Below, piece by piece: positions 8,253 through 15,948 of a DNA stretch of 64,000 bases. The notes under the pieces were generated by a model. The model was not told the DNA's origin, searched no databases, and saw only the letters and a program-made list of their open reading frames with translations. Source of the DNA: Sporomusa malonica (GTDB lineage Bacteria > Bacillota > Negativicutes > Sporomusales > Sporomusaceae); contig NZ_FWXI01000027.1 in the NCBI RefSeq assembly GCF_900176355.1, forward strand, positions 1 through 64,000. Reading direction: 5' to 3'. Position numbers and translations under genes: made by a program. Position 1 is the first letter of the stretch. Every line of letters starts with the position of its first letter.

Positions 8253-9467
8253 TTAGTGACCGCCGCAGCCGTGACCGTGATGGTCGTGCTGTTCGTGGTC
8301 GCAGGTGTTTCCTGAATTGACAAGTTTGCCTTGTAAATATAGATCAACGAGGTTTTCAGGAGCATCACATGGTGCCCCGCATAAGATTTGTACGCCGCGT
8401 TCTTGTAAAATCGCCTGCGCTGCTTCGCCCATTCCGCCGACTAGGATGTCTGTGCATCCTTGATCGGCCACCCAATTTGGAATGACACCAGGGGCGTGGG
8501 GCGGCGGTGTCAGGGTCTCTTGTTCGACGATTTTGCCGTCATCTACAGTGAGGATGGCGAATTGTTCACAATGGCCAAAATGGGTGCAAAGTTTTCCTTG
8601 AACTACGGGAATTGCAATTTTCATAGTTTTGTCAACACCTTTCTGCTTATTAGGAAGCTGATGAATTAACTGATCAACAATATGCTGCATTTTCTCTTTA
8701 GTATGACTGGTTAAAGTGTCTATACTTTGGCCAGCATCACCAGCGGTGACTACGCCAGGGTCAATGGGCAGTTGTCCCAAGAAGGTAAGGTTATAATCAG
8801 CGGCTGTTTTTTTACCACCGCCGCTTTTGAATATTTCATGCATATTGCCGCAGGTGGGGCAGACAAAGCCACTCATATTTTCGATGATGCCTAAGATTGG
8901 CATCTTAACTGTTTGACAAAAATGAATGGATTTGCGTACGTCTGCTAAGGCAATTTCTTGTGGGGTTGTTACGATAACAGCCTGGCAACCGGTAACAGTT
9001 TGCGCTACTGTCAGTGGCTCGTCACCTGTTCCCGGGGGGCTGTCGATGATCAAAAAATCGAGTGTTCCCCAGTTAACATCTGATAAGAATTGGCGTATAA
9101 TGCCAATCTTTACTGGGCCACGCCATATTAGAGGAGCATCTGGTTGATCCAATAATCCCTGGATTGAGACTACTTTTAAATTTTCATCATATGGGTAGGG
9201 CTGGATTTTATTACCGATAGTGTTTAGCCGAAGGCCAGTAAGCCCTAAAAGCCCGGAAATACTGGGGCCGTGAACATCAACATCCAGTAGGCCAACCTGA
9301 TAGCCTTGATTGCTTAAAAAGACTGCGAGATTGGTGGCAACAGTGCTTTTTCCGACACCACCTTTGCCACTCATGACAACTATCTTGTATTTTACCTGTT
9401 GTAAAAAATGGTTGATTATCTGATTTTGCGCTTCTAACTCATGATCGCTATTTGTGCTACACGACAT
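8253..9467 (-). CDS. Mrp/NBP35 Fe-S carrier ATPase fused to a NifX-like domain
   Basis: 404 residues. Residues about 25-275 form a Mrp/NBP35 P-loop ATPase with the deviant Walker A GKGGVGKST and a CPTC pair that in the family bridges a transferable [4Fe-4S] cluster between two subunits. From about residue 281 a second module starts with MKIAIPVV, the dinitrogenase-cofactor (NifX/NafY) fold that holds Fe-Mo clusters. The tail is a metal-rich string of His, Cys and Gly ending HGHGCGGH. The start is supported by AAGGAGATG. It is last in the minus-strand operon from 11721, after two MinD-ferredoxin ATPases, pointing to Fe-S or mixed-metal cluster handling. The fusion point has an internal Met, so a split ancestor is likely. 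Confidence 0.9.
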   Translation of the reverse strand: MSCSTNSDHELEAQNQIINHFLQQVKYKIVVMSGKGGVGKSTVATNLAVFLSNQGYQVGLLDVDVHGPSISGLLGLTGLRLNTIGNKIQPYPYDENLKVVSIQGLLDQPDAPLIWRGPVKIGIIRQFLSDVNWGTLDFLIIDSPPGTGDEPLTVAQTVTGCQAVIVTTPQEIALADVRKSIHFCQTVKMPILGIIENMSGFVCPTCGNMHEIFKSGGGKKTAADYNLTFLGQLPIDPGVVTAGDAGQSIDTLTSHTKEKMQHIVDQLIHQLPNKQKGVDKTMKIAIPVVQGKLCTHFGHCEQFAILTVDDGKIVEQETLTPPPHAPGVIPNWVADQGCTDILVGGMGEAAQAILQERGVQILCGAPCDAPENLVDLYLQGKLVNSGNTCDHEQHDHHGHGCGGH

Positions 9468-9500
9468 TTAAAACATCTCCTTAAATTACCTTATTGGTGA

Positions 9501-9869
9501 TTATTTGCCATGTCCCATTGCCCCAGGGCTGTTAATTGAAGACAATTTGCCATCAAGGAAGGCTCTTAGTGCCTCATCTACAGTGCCGTTAAAATCACCG
9601 AAGGAATACATAGTGATGTTGGCGGCATCTAAAAGTTTAAAGGCTTTAGGGCCAACATGACCAGTTATCAGCACACTGGCTTCCGTTTTTTCCAGGGATT
9701 GCCCTGCTTGGATGCCAGCTCCGTGGGCAGCTTCGAGGTTTTGGGTGTTGGACAGAGAAGTCCAAGTGTCACTTTCTTGATCATAAAGGACGAAATAATC
9801 GGCTCGGCCAAAACGAGAATCGACTGCTGCGTTGCGATTCTGGCCGTGTGAAGTAATGGCAATTTTCAT
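9501..9869 (-). CDS. NifX/NifB-C-terminal-type cluster-binding protein
   Basis: A small protein of 122 residues made of a single dinitrogenase iron-molybdenum cofactor domain: it opens MKIAITSHGQ, then VDSRFGRADYF, with a GHVGPKAF loop. The family carries Fe-S or Fe-Mo clusters in transit. The second of two close ATGs was chosen, because GAGG lies nine bases from it and only three bases from the first. It sits between the MinD pair and the Mrp fusion, all on the minus strand. No nitrogenase gene is present, so its client is not FeMo-cofactor in any way this window can show. Confidence 0.85.
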   Translation of the reverse strand: MKIAITSHGQNRNAAVDSRFGRADYFVLYDQESDTWTSLSNTQNLEAAHGAGIQAGQSLEKTEASVLITGHVGPKAFKLLDAANITMYSFGDFNGTVDEALRAFLDGKLSSINSPGAMGHGK

Positions 9870-9955
9870 ATGCATTTTCCTCGCTTTCTATGGTTAATTT
9901 ATATAAATAATGTATTTAGTGTGCGTACTATTTGGCATGAATGAAAATTAGAAGA

Positions 9956-10873
9956 CTATCGAAATGGATTAAGTTTTCGCTGTAAATAACCAAGCTTACT
10001 TTCGGTAACCCGAACGTCTAAGTACTTGGCTAGGTTATGCCATAGGTTCGTCAGACTGTCTTTCACTTCAACATTTGGAATTTCCAACACGGTTTTACCG
10101 GACTGGACAGAGCAGCGAAATGCATCGCTGTAGGGAACTTGTCCGACGATAGGAAGAGCTTTGCTGTTGCACCAGGCTATTAGGTCTTTGGTATTTTCCG
10201 GGTGAAGGGTGCTTTTGTTAATGCATACAGCAAGAGGTAAGTTAAAATGAGTTACTAAATCAACCAAACGCATCAAATCATGCATGCTGGAGACAGAAGG
10301 TTCTACAACAGCCAATACTAAACTAGCACCTGATAATGCCGCAATAGCTGGGCAGCCAATGCCTGGCGGACCATCAGTAATAATCAGTGGTAAATGTTTG
10401 GCTGTGGCAATTTTTTTCGCTTCTTGTCGGACTTTACTGACAAGCTTACCTGAGTTTTCAATAGCTAAACCAAGTTCGGCGTGAATCAAGCAGCCAAAAC
10501 GTGTGTCAGATGAAAACCAGTTCCCAGCTCGTTTTTCTTGCATGCCAATAGCATGTTCAGGGCAGTTAAAGGCACATACACCACAACCCTCGCAGTTTAA
10601 CGGCGTGGTAATGACACCGTCGGCAATGGCTCCGAATCGGCATAAGGCGGTGCATTTGCCGCAGTGAGTGCAGACTGTTTTATTGATCTGTGGTTCAAAA
10701 CCAGCTTTGAATTCGTGGGTTTCGCGAATGACAGCACCGCTAATCAAATGGAAGTTGGCAGCATCCACATCGCAGTCTATCATAATTTTTTTATGTGCTA
10801 AAAAGGCGAGCGCGGCACTAATACTGGTTTTTCCGGTGCCACCTTTGCCGCTGACAATGACCAATTCCTTCAT
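9956..10873 (-). CDS. MinD-type ATPase with ferredoxin insert (downstream copy)
   Basis: A P-loop ATPase of about 305 residues with GKGGTGKTS near the N-terminus and, inserted after about residue 65, two [4Fe-4S] motifs (CTHCGKCTALC and CEGCGVCAFNC). The later DGPPGIGCP is the switch II region. Such pairs are common beside NifX and Mrp genes in anaerobes and are thought to move electrons or clusters in an ATP-dependent way. An ATG 36 bases upstream is in frame, but the start at 10873 gives a TAATG overlap with the preceding gene and a standard N-terminus, so it is preferred. Confidence 0.88.
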   Translation of the reverse strand: MKELVIVSGKGGTGKTSISAALAFLAHKKIMIDCDVDAANFHLISGAVIRETHEFKAGFEPQINKTVCTHCGKCTALCRFGAIADGVITTPLNCEGCGVCAFNCPEHAIGMQEKRAGNWFSSDTRFGCLIHAELGLAIENSGKLVSKVRQEAKKIATAKHLPLIITDGPPGIGCPAIAALSGASLVLAVVEPSVSSMHDLMRLVDLVTHFNLPLAVCINKSTLHPENTKDLIAWCNSKALPIVGQVPYSDAFRCSVQSGKTVLEIPNVEVKDSLTNLWHNLAKYLDVRVTESKLGYLQRKLNPFR

Positions 10874-11721
10874 TAGATTGCGCTCCTGTCCGGGATAATT
10901 TGATGCCAAATCCTAGCGGCAATGTCCTGAAATTCATTAGGAATGAGTCCTGCAGCATATTGCTTGGCAAAGGAAAGACTGTGAGGAATCTTAGCTAATA
11001 CAGGGATATGGCGGCTTTGGCATAAGGCTTCGATGCTATCATCACCAGTGCCTTGGTCACTTTTATTAATCACAACTCCTGTAGGTATATGTAACATTTG
11101 TGTAATATTCATGGCTAGTTCTAGGTCGTGCCTCCCAAAGAGAGTCGGCTCAGTCACTAGTATGCAAAAGTCGCTGTTTTTGACAGCAGTAACCATAGAA
11201 CAGGAAGTACCGGGTGGACAATCGAGCAAGACATCACCGTTAAGGTTAGTAGCAACTTGTTTGATTGTTTTAATGAGAGGCACAGCGCTGGGGGCGCCAA
11301 TCTTGAGAGTACCATTTAATAGGCGAATGCCAGGAGCAGTCGTGGACACTCCGTTGGTGACGATGCCAATAGGTTTTTGAGACTCGCTAATGGCACCATG
11401 CTGGCACGCGAGAATGCAGCCACCGCAACTATGGCATAACTCGTCAAATAACAGGGCTGTTTTACCAGAGATCGCAATGGCATTAAATAAGCAAACAGCT
11501 GAGCAAGCCCCGCAGCCATTACACAAGTCGGTGATAATGTGCGGTATCATAACGTTGATCTCGCGCCCCGCTTCTTGCCACTTAGGTTTTAAAAACAAAT
11601 GACAGTTCGGCTCTTCTACGTCGCAGTCGATCAGGGTTATATCCAAATGTGTAGCAGCGAGCAGTAGGGCCAAAGTGGTTTTTCCGGTTCCGCCTTTGCC
11701 GCTGGCAATGCTAATATGCAT
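10873..11721 (-). CDS. MinD-type ATPase with ferredoxin insert (upstream copy)
   Basis: About 282 residues, paralogous to the next gene, with GKGGTGKTT, two [4Fe-4S] motifs (CNGCGACSAVC and CHSCGGCILAC) and LLDCPPGTSC. A longer frame opens at 11781, but AAAGGAGG sits seven bases before the ATG at 11721 and MHISIASGKGG is the usual family beginning. It is the first ATPase of the operon. The two copies probably form a heterodimer (inference). Confidence 0.88.
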   Translation of the reverse strand: MHISIASGKGGTGKTTLALLLAATHLDITLIDCDVEEPNCHLFLKPKWQEAGREINVMIPHIITDLCNGCGACSAVCLFNAIAISGKTALLFDELCHSCGGCILACQHGAISESQKPIGIVTNGVSTTAPGIRLLNGTLKIGAPSAVPLIKTIKQVATNLNGDVLLDCPPGTSCSMVTAVKNSDFCILVTEPTLFGRHDLELAMNITQMLHIPTGVVINKSDQGTGDDSIEALCQSRHIPVLAKIPHSLSFAKQYAAGLIPNEFQDIAARIWHQIIPDRSAI

Positions 11722-11830
11722 CGGGTTCCTCCTTTCGTGTGGGTAATGAGGTGGGCTCATTCCACGCACCCTTTGGTCCATTACCTCATGGATCTATTCC
11801 ATCTCCTCTAGATATAGGAATCACCTCCTT

Positions 11831-11856
11831 TTATGAAAAATGAACTATATTTCAAA
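11831..11856. promoter_or_regulatory. Imperfect ATGAAA/TTTCA operator-like site
   Basis: TTATGAAA near 11831 and TATTTCA near 11848 face each other in front of the MinD operon. They repeat the half-site of the perfect palindrome at 11917-11954 and of the sites before the DUF134 gene, so a common regulator is likely. Confidence 0.5.
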
Positions 11857-11916
11857 ATCAAGATAAAAATATAGTTATGAAGCAGCGATGGATAGATATT
11901 GAGACCTCCTTTATCC

Positions 11917-11954
11917 TTGACTCAATTATGAAATATATTTCATAATTGAGTCAA
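11917..11954. promoter_or_regulatory. 38-base perfect palindrome between DUF134 and MinD genes
   Basis: Bases 11917-11935 are the exact reverse complement of 11936-11954, with the core ATGAAATATATTTCAT. It lies between the stop of the DUF134 gene and the MinD operon. It is AT-rich and lacks a T-run immediately after the stem, so a terminator role alone is not convincing. The same half-site recurs before both genes. Confidence 0.7.
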
Positions 11955-11960
11955 AAATTT

Positions 11961-12395
11961 TTAATCCTCATCACGGATGACAGTAGCGCTTTGGCAGGCA
12001 GGGCATATTAGATCATGGCAACGCTGTCCTGTACCGTGAGGTAAAGTCCACTTGTGACCGCAGGTCTGGCAAACAAAATGACGCAGACTAGTTTGACAAC
12101 GGTGTGCGACGCGGAAGTTACCACCATCAACCCGTAGGGCATAGCCTTGCCATAAAGCAGCAGCTATTTTTTGGTGTGCTTTATTTAGGATGCGGTGAAA
12201 GGTTGGGCGTGATACTCCCATGCGTTCAGCCGCAGCCGCCTGATCTAATAGCTCGATGTCTGCCAAGCGAATGGCTTCCATTTCTTCGATGTTTAATGTT
12301 ATTTCTTCAAGATCGCGCAAGGGAACCCCGGCGGGTTTATAGTGTGTAACAGGTGGTAGTTTTTCGACTTTACGTTCTTTAGGTGGGCGCCCCAT
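11961..12395 (-). CDS. DUF134 helix-turn-helix regulator with zinc ribbon
   Basis: 144 residues. It begins with the DUF134 hallmark GRPPKERKV, then a sigma-70 region 4-like helix-turn-helix (about residues 45-80: DQAAAAERMGVSRPTF), followed by a C-terminal ribbon with CQTCGHKW and CPAC pairs that may sense metal or redox state. DUF134 proteins are repeatedly found beside MinD/Mrp/NifX genes, as here. AAGGAGC lies just ahead of the start. Palindromic TTTCATAA sites in front of this gene and behind it suggest it regulates itself and the cluster (inference). Confidence 0.88.
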   Translation of the reverse strand: MGRPPKERKVEKLPPVTHYKPAGVPLRDLEEITLNIEEMEAIRLADIELLDQAAAAERMGVSRPTFHRILNKAHQKIAAALWQGYALRVDGGNFRVAHRCQTSLRHFVCQTCGHKWTLPHGTGQRCHDLICPACQSATVIRDED

Positions 12396-12410
12396 GGTGC
12401 TCCTTTCAAT

Positions 12411-12451
12411 TTATGAGCAATATTTCATAATGAATATACAACATTTCATAA
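12411..12451 (-). promoter_or_regulatory. Repeated TTTCATAA sites in the DUF134 promoter
   Basis: TATTTCATAA at 12421-12430, faced by TTATGA at 12411, and CATTTCATAA at 12442-12451 lie directly upstream of the DUF134 start. They match the half-site of the 38-base palindrome at the other end of the gene, as expected of an autoregulated gene. Confidence 0.6.
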
Positions 12452-12561
12452 AAAATGTCAAGGAAGTAGCCTGTAGGAGTTTAAGATATGCATTCCCCAT
12501 GTTCTTAAAATAATAATTATTGCGGTGCTAATACTAATACAGCAAATTCTAAGGGGGGCCT

Positions 12562-12717
12562 ATGCCCACAATGGCTAATTATCCATCTAATGAACAAATT
12601 GCTGAAATGGTAAAGCAGTTAACCCAGGCCCGCATTGAGAATTGGCTGGGTGAAGTTGTCGGACACTGGCGCTGGTGGATTCTTGTGACATTATTTAAGT
12701 TTGAAAGAATGAGGTAG
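12562..12717 (+). CDS. Small protein, possibly a truncated membrane protein
   Basis: A 51-residue frame starting MPTMANYPSNEQ with AAGGGGGG seven bases upstream, ending in a tryptophan-rich hydrophobic stretch (GHWRWWILVTLF) and an abrupt charged tail. The hydrophilic head followed by a W-rich membrane start looks like the beginning of a CBO0543-type multispanning protein, which would be longer, so this is probably a fragment. It is convergent with the histidine kinase gene, ten bases away. Confidence 0.4.
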   Translation: MPTMANYPSNEQIAEMVKQLTQARIENWLGEVVGHWRWWILVTLFKFERMR

Positions 12718-12727
12718 TTTTTATACT

Positions 12728-14170
12728 CTACACCGGTATAGCGACTCGGAAAGTAGTTCCTTCATTTTCGATGGACTGGGCAGTAATCGTACCATTGTGT
12801 CGATTAACGATACTAGCACATATTGCTAGGCCTAAACCTGTGCCATTATCTTTTGTTGTATAAAATGGATTAAAAATATCTTTTAGTATCTCCTGAGGAA
12901 TGCCGCAGCCAGTATCTGAAATAAGCAATATAATTTCCATACCGTTTAATTGTGTCTGTATGGTGAGAATACCACGTTTACTCATAGCTTCAATTGCGTT
13001 TCGGGAAAGATTTAGAACAAGTTGGATTATTTCTTTATCGTTTATGAGGCAATTGGGTATTCGGGAATCCAATTGAAATTTTAACTCTATTCCTTGTTTT
13101 AATGCCTGCGCAGATAATAATGGATATATTCCTTCAAGAAGGTGATTCAAATTACACAGTTTTTGTTGTGTAACTTTACTTTTTGCTAAGGAAAGGAAAT
13201 CAGAAATAATACCCTCAACCCTCGCTAGTTCCTCTAATATTAATCTATATTGATCTTGTGTAGTAGTTGTAAGTTCCTTTTTTTGAAAATATTGCAAAAA
13301 TCCTTTTATGACAGTTAAAGGATTTCTAACCTCATGAGCAACACCGGCTGCCATTTGAGAAACCAGATTAAGCCGATCTAGTTTTGCAATTTCTTCCATT
13401 GCTTTTTCCTTATCTTTATATAAGTTTAGTATTGTATTAAGGACAGGGATTAGCTGCGGAAATTCTACCAGCTTATTCGGATTATAACTTCCATTTTTAA
13501 CTTGATCAGCAAGTTCATGTAAAGCTTTCTCCATTCTCCCAAAAGCCCAGTGGATAATTAATAAGACACAAATCCATAGCAAAAAAATAAGACCTAAATA
13601 TTTAAGAATCAAAAAATAATACTGTCTGTTTAAGTCATCCATTTTGTAGTTTGCCCACACATGTCCGATCAGCTGCCCACCATAGTATAGTGGATAATTT
13701 ACTGCCATAAGCGGTTGCTCATCTCTAGTTACACCACTGTCTAAATATGCGATGTCCATTTTTTTTGTTTCATAAATTTTTAAAGATAACCGGTGAGCTT
13801 TGGCTCCGAGTATTTCAGAATTAAAAGGTGCAAGAGCGACGATGTTCAGTTCCGGGGAATAGTATCCCAAGCCAAAGGAGGGGTAATTCTTAGCAACTTC
13901 GTCAACAATTGGTTGAAGATGCCGATTTAATGCTTTTCTCTTTTCTTCACTGGGACTATATAACATATCATCTGATTTTAACAACTGTTCATACGATGCG
14001 GGAATTCTTTGTTCCAAAGTAGTGGCAGCAGTAATTAGTTCTTGCTTTACTGCATATTGCAAAAGGGTATAAGTTCTATTAGCATTAACGAAGGCCCATA
14101 AGATTAGCGGTATAGAGACAACAATTGATACAATAATATATGTTCTCCGGTGAATCGAAGTGGGTAACAT
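12728..14170 (-). CDS. Orphan membrane sensor histidine kinase
   Basis: 480 residues. A membrane helix at about 12-30, an extracytoplasmic sensor domain to about 185 with Cache/PAS-like features, and a second helix at about 187-208 lead to the kinase core. The H-box AHEVRNPLT holds the phosphorylated His; N-box NLSRNAIEAM, G1 DTGCGIP and G2 GTGLGLA are all intact. The short H-box type with VIKGFLQ is like Bacillus sporulation kinases. No response regulator lies next to it, so it may feed a distant regulator such as Spo0A (inference). The flanking genes give no hint of signal. Confidence 0.88.
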   Translation of the reverse strand: MLPTSIHRRTYIIVSIVVSIPLILWAFVNANRTYTLLQYAVKQELITAATTLEQRIPASYEQLLKSDDMLYSPSEEKRKALNRHLQPIVDEVAKNYPSFGLGYYSPELNIVALAPFNSEILGAKAHRLSLKIYETKKMDIAYLDSGVTRDEQPLMAVNYPLYYGGQLIGHVWANYKMDDLNRQYYFLILKYLGLIFLLWICVLLIIHWAFGRMEKALHELADQVKNGSYNPNKLVEFPQLIPVLNTILNLYKDKEKAMEEIAKLDRLNLVSQMAAGVAHEVRNPLTVIKGFLQYFQKKELTTTTQDQYRLILEELARVEGIISDFLSLAKSKVTQQKLCNLNHLLEGIYPLLSAQALKQGIELKFQLDSRIPNCLINDKEIIQLVLNLSRNAIEAMSKRGILTIQTQLNGMEIILLISDTGCGIPQEILKDIFNPFYTTKDNGTGLGLAICASIVNRHNGTITAQSIENEGTTFRVAIPV

Positions 14171-14343
14171 AGGATCCTCCTAGTAGTACTTAATTATTAC
14201 TAATTACCACATTTTACTAATAAACCCTTCTTTCGTTTTACATTTATTTCAAAAAATAGATAAAATTTGAAAATCGTATAGAGTATCTTCTTTAAGGGGT
14301 GGATTGTATAGCAAATAAAAACATAAGAACCCAGAAATACAAA

Positions 14344-14397
14344 AGTGGTACTGCTACAAGTATTAGGCAATCCTAATTACTTGTAAACAGTACCACT
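14344..14397 (-). terminator. Terminator downstream of thiC
   Basis: AGTGGTACTG at 14344 pairs with CAGTACCACT ending 14397, with a further ACAAGTA/TACTTGT inner stem. On the minus strand the stem is followed by a short T tract. It separates thiC from the histidine kinase gene. Confidence 0.75.
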
Positions 14398-14441
14398 CTT
14401 ACTAGGCAGTGTTTGTATGCGGTCACATATCCAACATATAG

Positions 14442-15740
14442 TTACATGATGCTCAAGTCTTCCCCATTAAGGATTTTCTTCATGTTCTTCATTGGGCACA
14501 TCTTACCGCACATAGTACAAGTATCATCACACTCAGGCTTAGACTCCTCACGGTATCTTTTTGCCTTTTCCGGGTCAATGGCTAGTTCAATCATGCGAGG
14601 AAAGTCTACATCGGCCCGGGCTGCACTCATTTGGTTATCCCAATCGCGAGCACCGGGGATTCCTTTAGCAAGGTCAGCTGCATGGGCTGCAATCCGGGTG
14701 GCGATGATTCCTTCTTTCATATCATCTAGGTTTGGCAAGCGAAGATGTTCAGCTGGTGTTACATAGCAGAGGAAGTCTGCACCGTTAGAAGCAGCTATAG
14801 CACCGCCGATAGCGCTGGTAATATGATCATAGCCAGGCGCAATATCGGTGACTAGTGGACCAAGTACATAAAATGGCGCGCCATGACACAGTCTTTTTTC
14901 TAACAACATATTGGCAGCAATTTCATTAATGGCCATATGACCAGGGCCTTCGATCATGACTTGCACATTTCTGGCCCAAGCGCGCTTAGTTAATTCACCC
15001 ATGGTAATAAGTTCCTCAATTTGTGCCGGATCGGTTGAGTCGTGGATAGAACCAGGACGACAGGCATCGCCTAAACTTATTGTCACATCATATTTTTCAC
15101 AGATATCCAGTAATCTATCATAATACTGATAAAACGGGTTCTCCTGGTGATTTAGTTCCATCCAGGCAAATAGTATTGAGCCACCCCGGGACACAATATT
15201 GGTGAGCCGGGTGTTATTTTTGATTCGTTCAGCTGTTTTCTGGTTCATAGCACAATGAACGGTCATGAAGTCGACACCATCTTCAGCATGTCTTTCGACA
15301 ACTGAAAAAAACTCATCAACTGTAATATCTTTTAAATCCTTATCAAGCATGCCCACGGCATCATACATCGGTACGGTACCAATCATTATCGGTGACATTT
15401 CGATGAGACTTCGCCGAAAATCCCTGGTTTTCCCATAACAGCTCAAGTCCATAATGGCTTCAGCTTTTAGGTCAATGGCTCTTTTGGCCTTTTCTAACTC
15501 AAGCTCGATATCATAGCAGTCTTTTGACACACCTAAATTAACATTGACTTTGGTACGGAGTTTTTCGCCAACCCCTTTAGGACTGAGGCTGGTGTGATGG
15601 CGGTTTGCCGGGATGACAATCCTGCCGCTTGCCACTAGTTCGCGCAGCAACTCAAGGCCGATGTTTTCCTCCCTGGCTACGATACGCATTTGTTCAGTAA
15701 TAATGCCTCGTTTGGCAGCATCCATTTGTGTAGTGTACAT
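14442..15740 (-). CDS. thiC: Phosphomethylpyrimidine synthase ThiC
   Basis: A radical SAM enzyme of 432 residues that rearranges 5-aminoimidazole ribotide into the hydroxymethylpyrimidine phosphate of thiamine. The order of conserved text is as in clostridial Thi[11 protein letters not shown]-like text, [15 protein letters not shown], and [11 protein letters not shown]. The cluster cysteines sit at the C-terminus in CTMCGKMC. The length fits the short bacterial form without the plant-type N-terminal extension. A TPP riboswitch lies upstream. Confidence 0.96.
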   Translation of the reverse strand: MYTTQMDAAKRGIITEQMRIVAREENIGLELLRELVASGRIVIPANRHHTSLSPKGVGEKLRTKVNVNLGVSKDCYDIELELEKAKRAIDLKAEAIMDLSCYGKTRDFRRSLIEMSPIMIGTVPMYDAVGMLDKDLKDITVDEFFSVVERHAEDGVDFMTVHCAMNQKTAERIKNNTRLTNIVSRGGSILFAWMELNHQENPFYQYYDRLLDICEKYDVTISLGDACRPGSIHDSTDPAQIEELITMGELTKRAWARNVQVMIEGPGHMAINEIAANMLLEKRLCHGAPFYVLGPLVTDIAPGYDHITSAIGGAIAASNGADFLCYVTPAEHLRLPNLDDMKEGIIATRIAAHAADLAKGIPGARDWDNQMSAARADVDFPRMIELAIDPEKAKRYREESKPECDDTCTMCGKMCPMKNMKKILNGEDLSIM

Positions 15741-15819
15741 TAATATTTCCCCTTCCTTTTAATTATATTTTAGCTATAGGCAAGGGGGTACACACCGGCA
15801 AGCTCTAAGATTATTTGAA

Positions 15820-15902
15820 AAAAGCTTTCCTACGGTGGTACTAACCACATCAGGTTCAAGGGTTGGATTTTAATCCTCTCAGCCGTTTGGCACCCCTAGC
15901 TA
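15820..15902 (-). promoter_or_regulatory. TPP (thiamine) riboswitch of thiC
   Basis: Read on the minus strand, the block begins GGGGTGCC, continues GGCTGAGAGG, then ACCCTTGAACCTGAT, and ends CGTAGGAAAGC: the THI-box order of the TPP aptamer. It lies about 80 bases before the thiC start, so thiamine pyrophosphate should repress thiC. Whether control is by transcription or translation is not settled here. Confidence 0.95.
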
Positions 15903-15948
15903 TAACTAATTAACATTGGTGAAGCTGTTTAATAGACAATACACTCAG

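Noticed and set aside
8253-9869. Nitrogen-fixation genes
   Set aside because: Only NifX/NifB-like cofactor-holding domains are present; there is no nifH, nifD, nifK or nifE in the window, so nitrogenase assembly cannot be claimed.
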